This document shows, one piece after another, positions 25,102 to 33,500 of a DNA stretch of 47,159 nt (the stretch's first letter is position 1; each line of letters starts with the position of its first letter). The notes beneath the pieces are model-generated. The model was given only the letters and a program-made list of their open reading frames with translations, searched no databases and was not told the origin of the DNA. This DNA is from Mycobacterium sp. 1245805.9 (lineage in GTDB: Bacteria > Actinomycetota > Actinomycetes > Mycobacteriales > Mycobacteriaceae): contig NZ_LZKR01000053.1 in the NCBI RefSeq assembly GCF_001672915.1, forward strand, positions 1 through 47,159, in the 5' to 3' direction. Position numbers and translations under genes: made by a program.

Positions 25102-26211
25102 ATGAGCAGTTTCGTTCGCTTCGGCGACGAGGAGATCGACCTTTCAGCCGTCAGCCCCGCACAGATGGCCGCTTTATGGAGGCTGTACGAGGATCGCCGG
25201 TCATATCGGAACGGCCGTCGTATGCCGTTGCGATGTGTCAAGCCGCACGGTGGTCGCATGTATTTGAAGGTCCGCGGTAATCAACTGTGGGTAGCCCATT
25301 ATCCCGGCGAGGGTGATCCCTCCTGCAGCATGCGGGTTCAACCCGAGAGTGTCACCCATCAGCGGATGAGGGAGTACAGCGCCCGCGCCGTCGAAACCGC
25401 TGGGCACACTGCAACACCCGAATACGTTGCCGGTCGTACCCGCCTTGATCTTCTTGTTCAAGGGCCGCAGACCTATGGCGTTGAGATCCAGGTGTCGCCG
25501 CTGACGGTACGGGAAGCTAAGCGACGCACGACGTTATCGCATCGCGCAGGTGCGACGCCGCTGTGGCTTCCCAATACATACGCCCCATGGGAGGACAAGG
25601 TGCCGACCCTGCGACCGACCACTCGCTCCAACAGTGGCGGGATCGACTGGGAAGAAACACTTCCCAAAGCCATGACCGTCGCGACCCCTAGCATCCGGCG
25701 GATAGTCGCTGGGGCATGTACACCTACCGGCCCATTCGATCATTGCCTAAATAAGCCCGGTGGCTTCTGCTATGACTGGCATCCGGACTACGAACTCGTC
25801 ATCGGCGTCACCCTCGACGATGCCCTCGTCGGGACCGCCGAAGGGTTCTATGTCTTTCACCAAACCTTGCGGGGACACCCGCTCATAGTTGAGGCTGAAG
25901 GCCTTCGCGTCTTTCGCGATCTGACCGGGCACGACGGGGCATTCAATCCCGGCATCAAGGTCAATCCGCCGCAACCGGCGGAGGAGCCGCGCGAATGCAT
26001 CGCTACCCGGCCGTTAGTTGATCCGGCGTCGGAGGTAACGCCTGACCCGTGCGAATTGCCACCTGTGCGCTGGATCAATTGCCGGAAATGCAAACAACAA
26101 ACAGCCGTCATCGGTGACGAAGATCGCGACATCTGCCGCCGGTGCGAAATTCACCCCCCCAAGCGCGACATGGACGTTGCTGACTCGCAGCTCATTGGTG
26201 GCGCCGGCTAA
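25102..26211 (+). CDS. CoiA-like PD-(D/E)XK nuclease with C-terminal zinc ribbon
   Basis: A 369-residue protein. Residues 84-160 match the CoiA-like nuclease pattern: THQRMREYSARAVETAGH, RTRLDLLVQG (Asp116), then the active-site strand VEIQVSPLT (Glu128, Gln130), followed by KRRTTL and ATPLWLP. The C-terminus has two CxxC pairs (Cys327/330 and Cys345/348), a zinc ribbon suited to nucleic-acid binding. Cytoplasmic DNA cleavage or processing is inferred. AAGGAGGA (25082-25089) lies 12 nt before the ATG; an upstream in-frame start at 25033 lacks family similarity. The gene is visibly less GC-rich than the backbone and lies in an island bounded by an IS remnant and split 13E12 sequences. CoiA proteins of Firmicutes act in transformation, but isolated homologues also occur in mobile DNA. 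Confidence 0.75.
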   Translation: MSSFVRFGDEEIDLSAVSPAQMAALWRLYEDRRSYRNGRRMPLRCVKPHGGRMYLKVRGNQLWVAHYPGEGDPSCSMRVQPESVTHQRMREYSARAVETAGHTATPEYVAGRTRLDLLVQGPQTYGVEIQVSPLTVREAKRRTTLSHRAGATPLWLPNTYAPWEDKVPTLRPTTRSNSGGIDWEETLPKAMTVATPSIRRIVAGACTPTGPFDHCLNKPGGFCYDWHPDYELVIGVTLDDALVGTAEGFYVFHQTLRGHPLIVEAEGLRVFRDLTGHDGAFNPGIKVNPPQPAEEPRECIATRPLVDPASEVTPDPCELPPVRWINCRKCKQQTAVIGDEDRDICRRCEIHPPKRDMDVADSQLIGGAG

Positions 26212-26761
26212 CCCCAATCGGGACCATCATGCTGCCGAGCAGCAGACGCATCGACCGACGGTGGCGTGGCGTGACCCGCGCCCCAAACCCCCAGCGTTGC
26301 CCTCTACGGCACGCTGGTGCCCGCGCATGGGCTGTTGCGAGGCGGGCTCATTGGGGCCGATGACCAACGCCAAGGAGGCATACCCCAGTGACTTGCCTGG
26401 CCACCGCCGCGTGCTCACATCAGTTCCCCGCCGGACCCGGCCAAAACCTTTCGTGCGAGCGTAGCGCTGACCAAGTATGGTGCCCAAGTTGCTGTTGGGG
26501 CCGGTGTTGCATTCCATCGAGACTAGGCGGCGACACGCCGAGAATGGCGGCCGTTGCTTACCGGGCATCGTCTGCGGGCGGCGGTAGCGTTTGGTCTGTG
26601 ATGTGACGAAACCCCGACCGGGGGTTCGGCCCGCCAGTCGGGGTTCACGTCAATCGCATTTGGTCGATGCAAGGTTGACGGTAGCACCAGACACTCAGGC
26701 TCCGCAGAAGGAGCCCGACGGCGAGTCGGGCGATTCGACCGCATCCGGGATCGAAGGAAAT
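26212..26761. other. 550-bp gap between the two nuclease-like genes
   Basis: I find no convincing gene here. Short open frames exist on both strands, but none combines a ribosome site, plausible composition and a known pattern. It contains a hairpin at 26610-26645. The frame of the downstream gene is open from 26591 (TTG), so a longer N-terminus for that protein cannot be excluded. Confidence 0.5.
26610..26645. promoter_or_regulatory. Hairpin upstream of the endonuclease-like gene
   Basis: AACCCCGAC (26610-26618) pairs perfectly with GTCGGGGTT (26637-26645) around an 18-nt loop, about 117 nt before the GTG start at 26762. It could be an operator, a leader hairpin or a U-less terminator. Confidence 0.45.
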
Positions 26762-28138
26762 GTGTCTGTTGTTCGAAGGAATCGGTATGACGAGACCTGG
26801 CACCGATTGCGTGATTGGACCGGCGGCCAGGCGAAGTCCGAGATGCTCGCATGGCAAGTGATCGACGCCGATGGCTACACGCGCATTGATCCGGCCCATC
26901 CGCATGGAGGCCCCGACGGCGGCGGGGATGCCAAATGTGAGCGGGATGGCGAAATCTGGGTGATGGCCGCCTACTTTCCCGTGGGCCAAAAAACCCCCGC
27001 CACGATCAAGCGGAAGCTTGAGAAGGACATCAAGGGCGCGAAACAGCGTGGTGCCGTTGGCATCGCGTTCGTCACCAACCAGGAGATCACCCTGGCGGCT
27101 CGCGAGGCCTGGGAACAACTGGACCCAGAATTGAAAGTCGATATCTTCCACCTGCTACGGGTCACTGAGATGCTCAACAAGCCGGAGTACGCGCAGACCC
27201 GCGAAGAGTTCCTCGACATTGTCGCCGGCCCGCCACCGATGCTCATCGACGCGTCGGTGGTCGGCACCGCCCATGCCTTCGATGATGACGCCGAAGTGTT
27301 CGAGCGCTACGTGTCCATCGAGGAAGACCGGATCCGAAAGCGGTCCGACGCCGGGCACGCACGCGTTCGCGCAGAACGGGAGAAGCGAGAACGGGAAGCT
27401 GCCGCGAGGCCATGGGACGCTGCTCTCGGGATGCGCAACGTGCTCGCCGACAGCGGGATCTTCGATTCCATCGCAAGCCAGTACGGGCCAACGAAATTCC
27501 TGCCAAAGATCCCCGGCATGAGCGAGCCGCCGCCGCCACCGGAGCCGCTGACCGAGGAGCAGATCGCCACCGAGGTCGCGGAGTATCGGGCGGCCCTGGC
27601 AGCTCGATGGCCGTCCTGCATGGACTACCTGGCTGGCATCGCCTGGGCCGGGCTTCGGTTCCGAATTAAGAATCTGGCGAAGAGCTTCCTGAACGACGTG
27701 CAGGTCATTCTGACCTTCCACGACGCGCGAGGGGTCGCCTGGGCGGATCGCGACGACTTCGAACTGCTCAAGGTGCAGGACCCGAGCTACGAGCCGGACA
27801 GGAACCCGATGTACTACCCCTTGCCAGTGCCCCGATTGGCTCCTCCCGCCGACTACCCGATCGAGTGGCGGCACGACGACGACGGAGACCTGCAAGTCAC
27901 GATCACCCTGCGTCAGTTGCGCCCACACCCTGAATGGCGCAGCGATGAATACGGCGACGAGATCGTCCTCATGGTCGACCCCGAGCGCGAGATGAGCGAT
28001 GTGACGGTCACCTACACGGCGACGGCCCAGGGCTACGGGGACGTGTTCGAGGGCGCCCCGATCGTGATCCCCGTGGAGAAGGTCGAGATGCTCGATGTGC
28101 TCCGCGAGGTCATCGACGCCACCAGGGAAGCCTCGTAA
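26762..28138 (+). CDS. Restriction-endonuclease-like protein of the accessory island
   Basis: A 458-residue protein from the GTG at 26762, which follows an AAGGA ribosome site by 5 nt; an upstream TTG (26591) would add 57 residues of low-complexity sequence. Residues 10-160 follow a pattern I associate with Mrr-like N-terminal nuclease domains of defence proteins. The landmarks are a Trp-containing first helix, then RIDPAHPHGGPDGGGDAKCE (Asp52, Asp56), IWVMAAYFPVGQ, GIAFVTNQEITLAAREAW and the EFLDIV end. A charged coiled-coil-like linker (residues 180-215) leads to a C-terminal beta-rich domain of about 180 residues that I cannot place. Nuclease activity is inferred: Asp residues are visible, but the usual Gln-x-Lys is replaced by the AAYFP strand. 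It lies 550 bp after the CoiA-like gene, same strand. Confidence 0.7.
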   Translation: MSVVRRNRYDETWHRLRDWTGGQAKSEMLAWQVIDADGYTRIDPAHPHGGPDGGGDAKCERDGEIWVMAAYFPVGQKTPATIKRKLEKDIKGAKQRGAVGIAFVTNQEITLAAREAWEQLDPELKVDIFHLLRVTEMLNKPEYAQTREEFLDIVAGPPPMLIDASVVGTAHAFDDDAEVFERYVSIEEDRIRKRSDAGHARVRAEREKREREAAARPWDAALGMRNVLADSGIFDSIASQYGPTKFLPKIPGMSEPPPPPEPLTEEQIATEVAEYRAALAARWPSCMDYLAGIAWAGLRFRIKNLAKSFLNDVQVILTFHDARGVAWADRDDFELLKVQDPSYEPDRNPMYYPLPVPRLAPPADYPIEWRHDDDGDLQVTITLRQLRPHPEWRSDEYGDEIVLMVDPEREMSDVTVTYTATAQGYGDVFEGAPIVIPVEKVEMLDVLREVIDATREAS

Positions 28139-28227
28139 TGGCGCCGAACGATTCCGGTGTCCCTGAATTACTGGGCGAATCGCCGCGATGCGGACTAGCC
28201 CCGCCGGGCTTCGGCTACCGGTGGTGA
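28138..28227 (+). CDS. 29-codon ORF overlapping the end of the endonuclease-like gene
   Basis: The ATG at 28138 shares one base with the preceding TAA (TAATG), the arrangement used for termination-reinitiation coupling. It encodes MAPNDSGVPELLGESPRCGL plus nine residues. There is no recognisable feature. It may be a coupled microprotein or chance. Confidence 0.3.
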   Translation: MAPNDSGVPELLGESPRCGLAPPGFGYRW

Positions 28228-28265
28228 CCGCCCTGGCAGGCGGCACCAAAGACCCGCGGTCATCG

Positions 28266-28409
28266 TCAGGCCATGAAGGCGCGGATGATCTCCGCAACCA
28301 TTTTGCCGATGTCCACCAGGCCCCGGGTAGAGCCGGTGCGGTGAACGACGTATCCGGCAACCATCAGTACCGCGATGACGGTAATGGCGAACCACATGGG
28401 AGCGTCCAT
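28266..28409 (-). CDS. Small single-pass membrane protein
   Basis: A 47-residue protein from the ATG at 28409: MDAPMWFAITVIAVLMVAGY opens it as one transmembrane helix, then a basic segment (VVHRTGSTRG) and an amphipathic tail (LVDIGKMVAEIIRAFMA). A purine-rich GGGAAAGG lies about 13 nt upstream, somewhat far for a ribosome site; an upstream in-frame start at 28448 would add 13 residues. It is transcribed opposite to the nuclease-like genes. The size and layout resemble small toxins or membrane regulators, but this is inference. No family recognised. Confidence 0.5.
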   Translation of the reverse strand: MDAPMWFAITVIAVLMVAGYVVHRTGSTRGLVDIGKMVAEIIRAFMA

Positions 28410-28645
28410 AGTTTCTGGATGCCTTTCCCTTTGCGGCGTGGGAACCATTCACAGGTGTCGACCACACCGATGCCACGCCTTGGGGTATGCGTGTGGCTAC
28501 CTATTCGCCCTGGGAAGCATGTCCGCGACAGGGTCGGACTGCCTATGAGATAACTCACAGAAGAATGGCAATGGGTTTTGAGGCCTGAGCACCCTTCTGA
28601 CGTGGATGGACGAGCGAGTCTCTAGACGGCACTTTCCATAATCGG

Positions 28646-29017
28646 TGCCACCATTTGATCAAGACGTTTATGGGCTGGACCGAAAAGCAACTCGCCGATG
28701 GCACCCTGATCCTGACCTCCCCGGCGGGCCAAACCTACGTAACGACCCCGGGCAGCGCGCTGCTGTTCCCCAGCTTGTGTTATTCGGTGGGCGGCATGCC
28801 CACCCCGGAAGCCGACCCACCGCCCGTCGACTACTGCGCCGAGCGGACCGCGATGATGCCCAAACGCCGGCGCACCCGCGCCCAAGACCGCGCCTACCGG
28901 GTCGCCACCGAACGCCGCCACAACCGCGACGCCCGCACCGCCCGCCGGACCGAGGCCTGGAGCTACACCCTGCCCGCCCCACCCGCCGACGGCGACGACG
29001 AACCACCGCCCTTCTGA
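28646..29017 (+). pseudogene. 13E12-repeat protein, C-terminal fragment (HNH region onward)
   Basis: From about 28646 the frame reads HHLIKTFMGWTEKQLADGTL, then ILTSPAGQTYVTTPGSALLF PSLC in separate stretches, and ends in a basic tail with TGA at 29017. This is the end of mycobacterial 13E12-repeat proteins, starting at the His-His of the HNH motif. The TTG at 28655 could serve as a start but the N-terminal ~300 residues are absent. It closes the accessory island on the right and has the same orientation as the fragment at 24608-24750. Confidence 0.85.
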
Positions 29018-29022
29018 AGTCG

Positions 29023-30480
29023 CTAAGCTCCCCAGGGGGACTTCGCTTTTCCGAGCGTCATGGGCCGGACATAGGTGCCCACCAGCTCGCGATGCCACCA
29101 CGCCCGATCTTGGCGCAGCTCGGCGAACGTCGTGAACCGGTACTCGTAGAGCCGCGCGCGCACGTACCGCGGCGGCGAGTCCGGGAAGGGGTTGCGCCGC
29201 AACAGGCGCAGCGTCGGCCGGTCGTTGCGCAGCAGCCGCTCCATGAACGGCTTCAGCCACGGCTGGGCGTAACCCGGCGAGATGGCGGCGAACCACATCA
29301 GCCAGTCCAGGCGCAGGTGGTACGGCGCCCACTGGCGGGGCAGCCGGCCCACGGCCCCAGGTTTGCCCTTGAATTCGTACTCCTTCCACGCCGTGTGCTG
29401 GGTGGGCCCCTCCTCGTCGGTGCCTTCGATCACCACCTCGCGTCGCACCCGGCCGATGCTGCCGAACGCGCCATAAGTGTTCACCAGGTGAAAGGGGTTG
29501 AAGGACATATTCATTCGCTGGCGCGAGGACAGCATGTTGCGCACCGGCCAGTAGGTCAAGAACAGCACGGCGCCGGCGAACGCGATCACCAGGCCGGCGA
29601 ACCACAGCGGCGGAGCCGGCCAGGCGGGGTGCGCGGGCACGGAAAACAGCACCCTGAAAGCGGAGTCGTCAACAGCGCTGAACGCCAACATGATCGTCAC
29701 CCAGTTGAGCCACGCGAAGTTGCCCGACGCCACCAGCCAAAGCTGGGTGACGAGGACGATCGCGCCGGCCACGCTGGCCACCGGCTGCGGCGCGAACAAC
29801 CCGAACGGCACGATCAGCTGGGCGAAATGGTTGCCGGCGACCTCGACGCGGTGCAGCGGCCGGGGCAGGTGGTGGAAGAACCAGCTCAACGGTCCCGGCA
29901 TCGGCTGGGTCTCGTGGTGGTAGTACAGGCACGTCAGGTCGCGCCAGCACGGGTCGCCGCGCATCTTGATCAGCCCGGCGCCGAACTCGACCCGAAACAG
30001 CAGCAGCCGCGCCATCCACAGCGTCAGCACCGGCGGCGCCACCCGGTCGTTGCCGAGGAAGATCATCAGAAACCCCGCCTCCAGCAGCAACGACTCCCAG
30101 CCGAACCCGTACCAGGTCTGGCCGACGTTGACGATCGACAGGTAGAGCACCCACAGCGCCAGCCACGCCAGCATCGCGGCCCACACCGGCGCCAGGTCGG
30201 CCGCTCCGGCGACGACGGCCGCCGCCAGCGCCGCGCCCAGCCAGGCCACCCCCGCGAACAGCCGATCGGAATAGCGCAGGTGGAAAAGGCTGGGCGCGCG
30301 CCAAAACGTCTGCCTGGCCAAAAAGCGCGGCACCGGCAGCATGCCGTGCGCGCCGATGAGCGCGCGGAATTGCAGCGCCGCCGTGAGGAACGCGATCAGG
30401 TAGATGGCCGCGACGCCCCGCTGCAGGACCATCCGGCCCAGCCAGTATTCGGGTGCCGAGAACCAACCCATGGTCGTCAC
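29023..30480 (-). CDS. Lipase maturation factor-like polytopic membrane protein
   Basis: A 485-residue membrane protein, counterpart of Rv0235c. Several transmembrane helices occupy the first 320 residues. The LMF signature is clear: RVEFGAGLIKMRGDPCWRDL, then TCLYYHHETQPMPGPLSWFF. The C-terminal 150 residues are soluble and include RQWAPYHLRLDWLMWFAAI. In eukaryotes LMF1 assists lipase folding in the ER; the bacterial role is not established, and an envelope folding or modification role is inferred. The start is GTG at 30480 or ATG at 30471. It lies downstream of aftD with a 47-nt gap. Confidence 0.85.
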   Translation of the reverse strand: MTTMGWFSAPEYWLGRMVLQRGVAAIYLIAFLTAALQFRALIGAHGMLPVPRFLARQTFWRAPSLFHLRYSDRLFAGVAWLGAALAAAVVAGAADLAPVWAAMLAWLALWVLYLSIVNVGQTWYGFGWESLLLEAGFLMIFLGNDRVAPPVLTLWMARLLLFRVEFGAGLIKMRGDPCWRDLTCLYYHHETQPMPGPLSWFFHHLPRPLHRVEVAGNHFAQLIVPFGLFAPQPVASVAGAIVLVTQLWLVASGNFAWLNWVTIMLAFSAVDDSAFRVLFSVPAHPAWPAPPLWFAGLVIAFAGAVLFLTYWPVRNMLSSRQRMNMSFNPFHLVNTYGAFGSIGRVRREVVIEGTDEEGPTQHTAWKEYEFKGKPGAVGRLPRQWAPYHLRLDWLMWFAAISPGYAQPWLKPFMERLLRNDRPTLRLLRRNPFPDSPPRYVRARLYEYRFTTFAELRQDRAWWHRELVGTYVRPMTLGKAKSPWGA

Positions 30481-30527
30481 GTATTACCAGTCAAGCAGGA
30501 GCAAAACCGCTAGCCAACGGCCGAAAG

Positions 30528-33500
30528 TCATTCGTCGCGCGGCCGCGGCTCCCGGCCCGGCATCGCCACCACCGACGAGGCCAACACCGCCAGCGAAATC
30601 AGCGCCAGCAGTTGCACGTTCGCCGCGTGCCCGGCGTAACCGTCGACCGAGCGCCACGGATGCCGCGACAGCGCCGCCCCGGCCAGGATCAGCCCGCTCG
30701 CGCTCAGCGCCACGGTCAGGGCGCTGCCCCAGCGGCGGCGCCGCACGGCATATCGCAGACCCAGCGCAAGACCGGCGACGGCCAACCCGGCCGCGCCTGC
30801 GATCGCCGTCCCGGCGGCCAGCACACCGACCGCCGCCCAGGTCCCCGGCGCCCACGGCCGGGCGGGCGGGTCGTCGCTGCGCCCGCGCCGGGTGCGCCAG
30901 AAGGCGAGAGCGGCCAGCAGCGGCAGCAGCGCCAGCCCCACCGCCAGGCCGGTTCGGTACAGCGAATTGGAGGCGAAGCTCAGCGTGATGGTTCCGGGAT
31001 CCCCCGCCGGCACCACCCAGCCCTGCTGCCACCCGTTGACCGCGACCGGCGTCAACCGCGCCCCGGCGGCGGTGCGCGCCACCCAGCCGGGGTTGATGCT
31101 CTCTGGGATCACCAGCAGCCGCTCGGTGGGCGAAGCGGGGGCCCGCACCTCGCGGCGGCTCGGACCCCACGCCCCAGTGTGAGCGGGAACTAATGTGGCG
31201 CTGGGTATTTCGGCGGCGGCCGGGGTCGACAGCCGGGCCCCGTCCACGACGAACTGGGCGCCGGGGCTGATCAACAGCTCCTGCTGACCGGTCGGCAGCG
31301 CGATTGGCGCGGTTTCGCAGGGCTGCGCCGCGACCGGTGCGCCGTCCAGCAACGCGCCGGCGGTGGTGCGGATCGAGGTGTGCACGAACCGGCCCGCGAC
31401 CGCGATGACCGGCCCCTGATCGCAGCCGACGGTGATCTCCCGCGACCGGTTGCGGGCGGCGTCGGCGGGCGCGATCGGGTTGCCGTCGGCGCCCAGCGCC
31501 GCGACCTCGGCCAGGCCCGGCGGCTTGAGCTGGTCGAAGCCCAGGGCGTTGCGGTCGATCACGTCTTTCCAGTCGAGCAGGCTGATGCCGACGGTGTCGG
31601 TCACCCGCGGCGTGAGCGAAAGTGTTTGCGGCTCACCCGGTTTGAGCTCGCGGACCTGCGGACCGTCACCCAGGTTGACGGCCACCAGCGTCGGGTGCGC
31701 CGGCAGCGTCGACGAGCTTGGCGCCACGCGCAGCCCGGTGACCTCGGTGGCCCGCGGCAGGGTGAGGGTCAGCGTCGGCGGGGACCTGTGCTGCACCACC
31801 CGCTGCGGCGCGGTCCACGCGGTGGCGGGGTCGCCGTCGGTCGCCGCGAACGCGGACCCCAGGATGTCCACCACGTCCGAATCGCCCTGGGCCCGAGTGG
31901 TATTCGGCTCGGCGACCAGGTCGGCCAGCTTGGGCCCTTGCCGTGGCCGCACCCACAGCGTCGGCGTCACCGACACCGGTTCCGCGACGGTCAGGGTGCG
32001 GCTGAAGTTGACCGGCTCTTCGGGAGCCAGCGCCATCGACGCTGCGCAGCGCACGCCGCCGGGCGCCGCCGCGCAGCCTGGCCGGCCGAGCAGTTCCGAT
32101 CCCAGGTCCCACGCCGCCACGGCCGCGCCCGGCGGCGGCCCGGGCACCCGCACGGTGTGCCGCAGGCTGACCGGGTGCGCGAACCCGGACGCGTCGTACT
32201 GGGTGATGGACAGGTCGGTGATGCCGAACTGCACGCCGGGGGAGCCGTCGTCGGTGCCGGCGGCGGTGACCTGCACCCACGGCGTTTCGCCGTACGGCAG
32301 CGCCACCGCGAGCGGCTTGCCGGGCTCGTCGAACCGCAGCGTGGTGCTGCCGTTGGCCGTCTCGATCAGGACGCGGCGGACCTGGGCGCCGACGGCGGTG
32401 GCGCTCGGCGTGATGGTGAGCGCCCCGTTGGTCACCGGGTGGTCGAAGTCCACCCGCAGCCACTGCCCGACGGCGGCCTGCAGCGCGTTGGACACCCACG
32501 CGGTGCCCGAGTCGCCGTCGATCGCCGCGGCGGGCGAGGTCGCCGGTGCAACGTCGGGCATGGCGGTGGAGTCGGACGACGAGCTCGACACGGTGATGCG
32601 GCCGCTGTTCCAGGCCCCGAACACCGGGTCGGCGCCCGGGACCGGATAGTCGGGCACGCGATTGAAGGTGTGCCGGGCGTCACCGGCCGCCCGGACGGCC
32701 GACGAGTGCTGGTCGACGCGGCCGTAGTCGGTCTCGCGGGCCACCGGCGTGTCGGTGACCGTCACGAGGGGCGCGGGCAGGCCGGCGGCGCGGGCGTCGG
32801 CGCCCATCAGCACCGGGCCCAGCGGCGGCTGGCCCAGCAGCCGTCGCCGCTCGTCCAGGCGCAGCAGCACCTCCGGCCCGCCGGCGACCCGGGCCAACTG
32901 GTCGGCGTCGACGAAGTAGGGCGCGCCGGGATCACCGGCAACGGCCACCCGGAAGATCTCGACCGCCGGGTAGCGCGGCCGCAGGCCGCCGTCGGCGACG
33001 AAGCCCGCCAGCGTGCCGGGCCCGACGGGAGCGCCGAACTGCGCCACCTTCTGCAGCCCCGGCGAGCCCTCGACGGCGCGGTGCACCAGGATGGGGCGCG
33101 CCGAGCGCGACGTCTCCGGATCCAGGTCGTTGCGCAGCACGACGTACGAAATGCCTTGCCGGGCAAGGGTATCGGCCAGGCCGACCGAGGGCTGCCCGGC
33201 GGCGAACAGGCGTTGCACCGAATCCAGCGCCCGGATGGTCTGCGGCGGGGTCAACGGAATGGAGTCGCGCACCCCCCACGGGCTGCTGCCGAGCACCTGC
33301 AGCGGCTCGTCGTGGGTGGTCCCCCACGACTGGGTGGCGAACGGCGTCCCCGGGACCACCAGCACCCGCCCGGAAACCGGTGTGCCAGAAGCGTTGTGTT
33401 CGTCGAGCCAGGCGGCCGCCTGATGCCAGTAGGCCGGGATCGCCCCGAAGGTGCCCGGCGGGGCGAGCCGCCCGGTCCACGCCAGCGAGGTGCTGACCAT

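Noticed and set aside
26227..26568. 113-codon minus-strand frame between the two nuclease-like genes
   Set aside because: No ribosome site, atypical composition and no recognisable motif; treated as chance.
23739..29022. CRISPR array or integrase gene in the island
   Set aside because: No regularly spaced repeat-spacer structure and no serine or tyrosine recombinase motif were seen.
28622..29605. 327-codon minus-strand frame running through the end of the LMF-like gene
   Set aside because: Low-complexity Gly/Arg/Val product; it is antisense to the 13E12 fragment and out of frame with the LMF-like protein.
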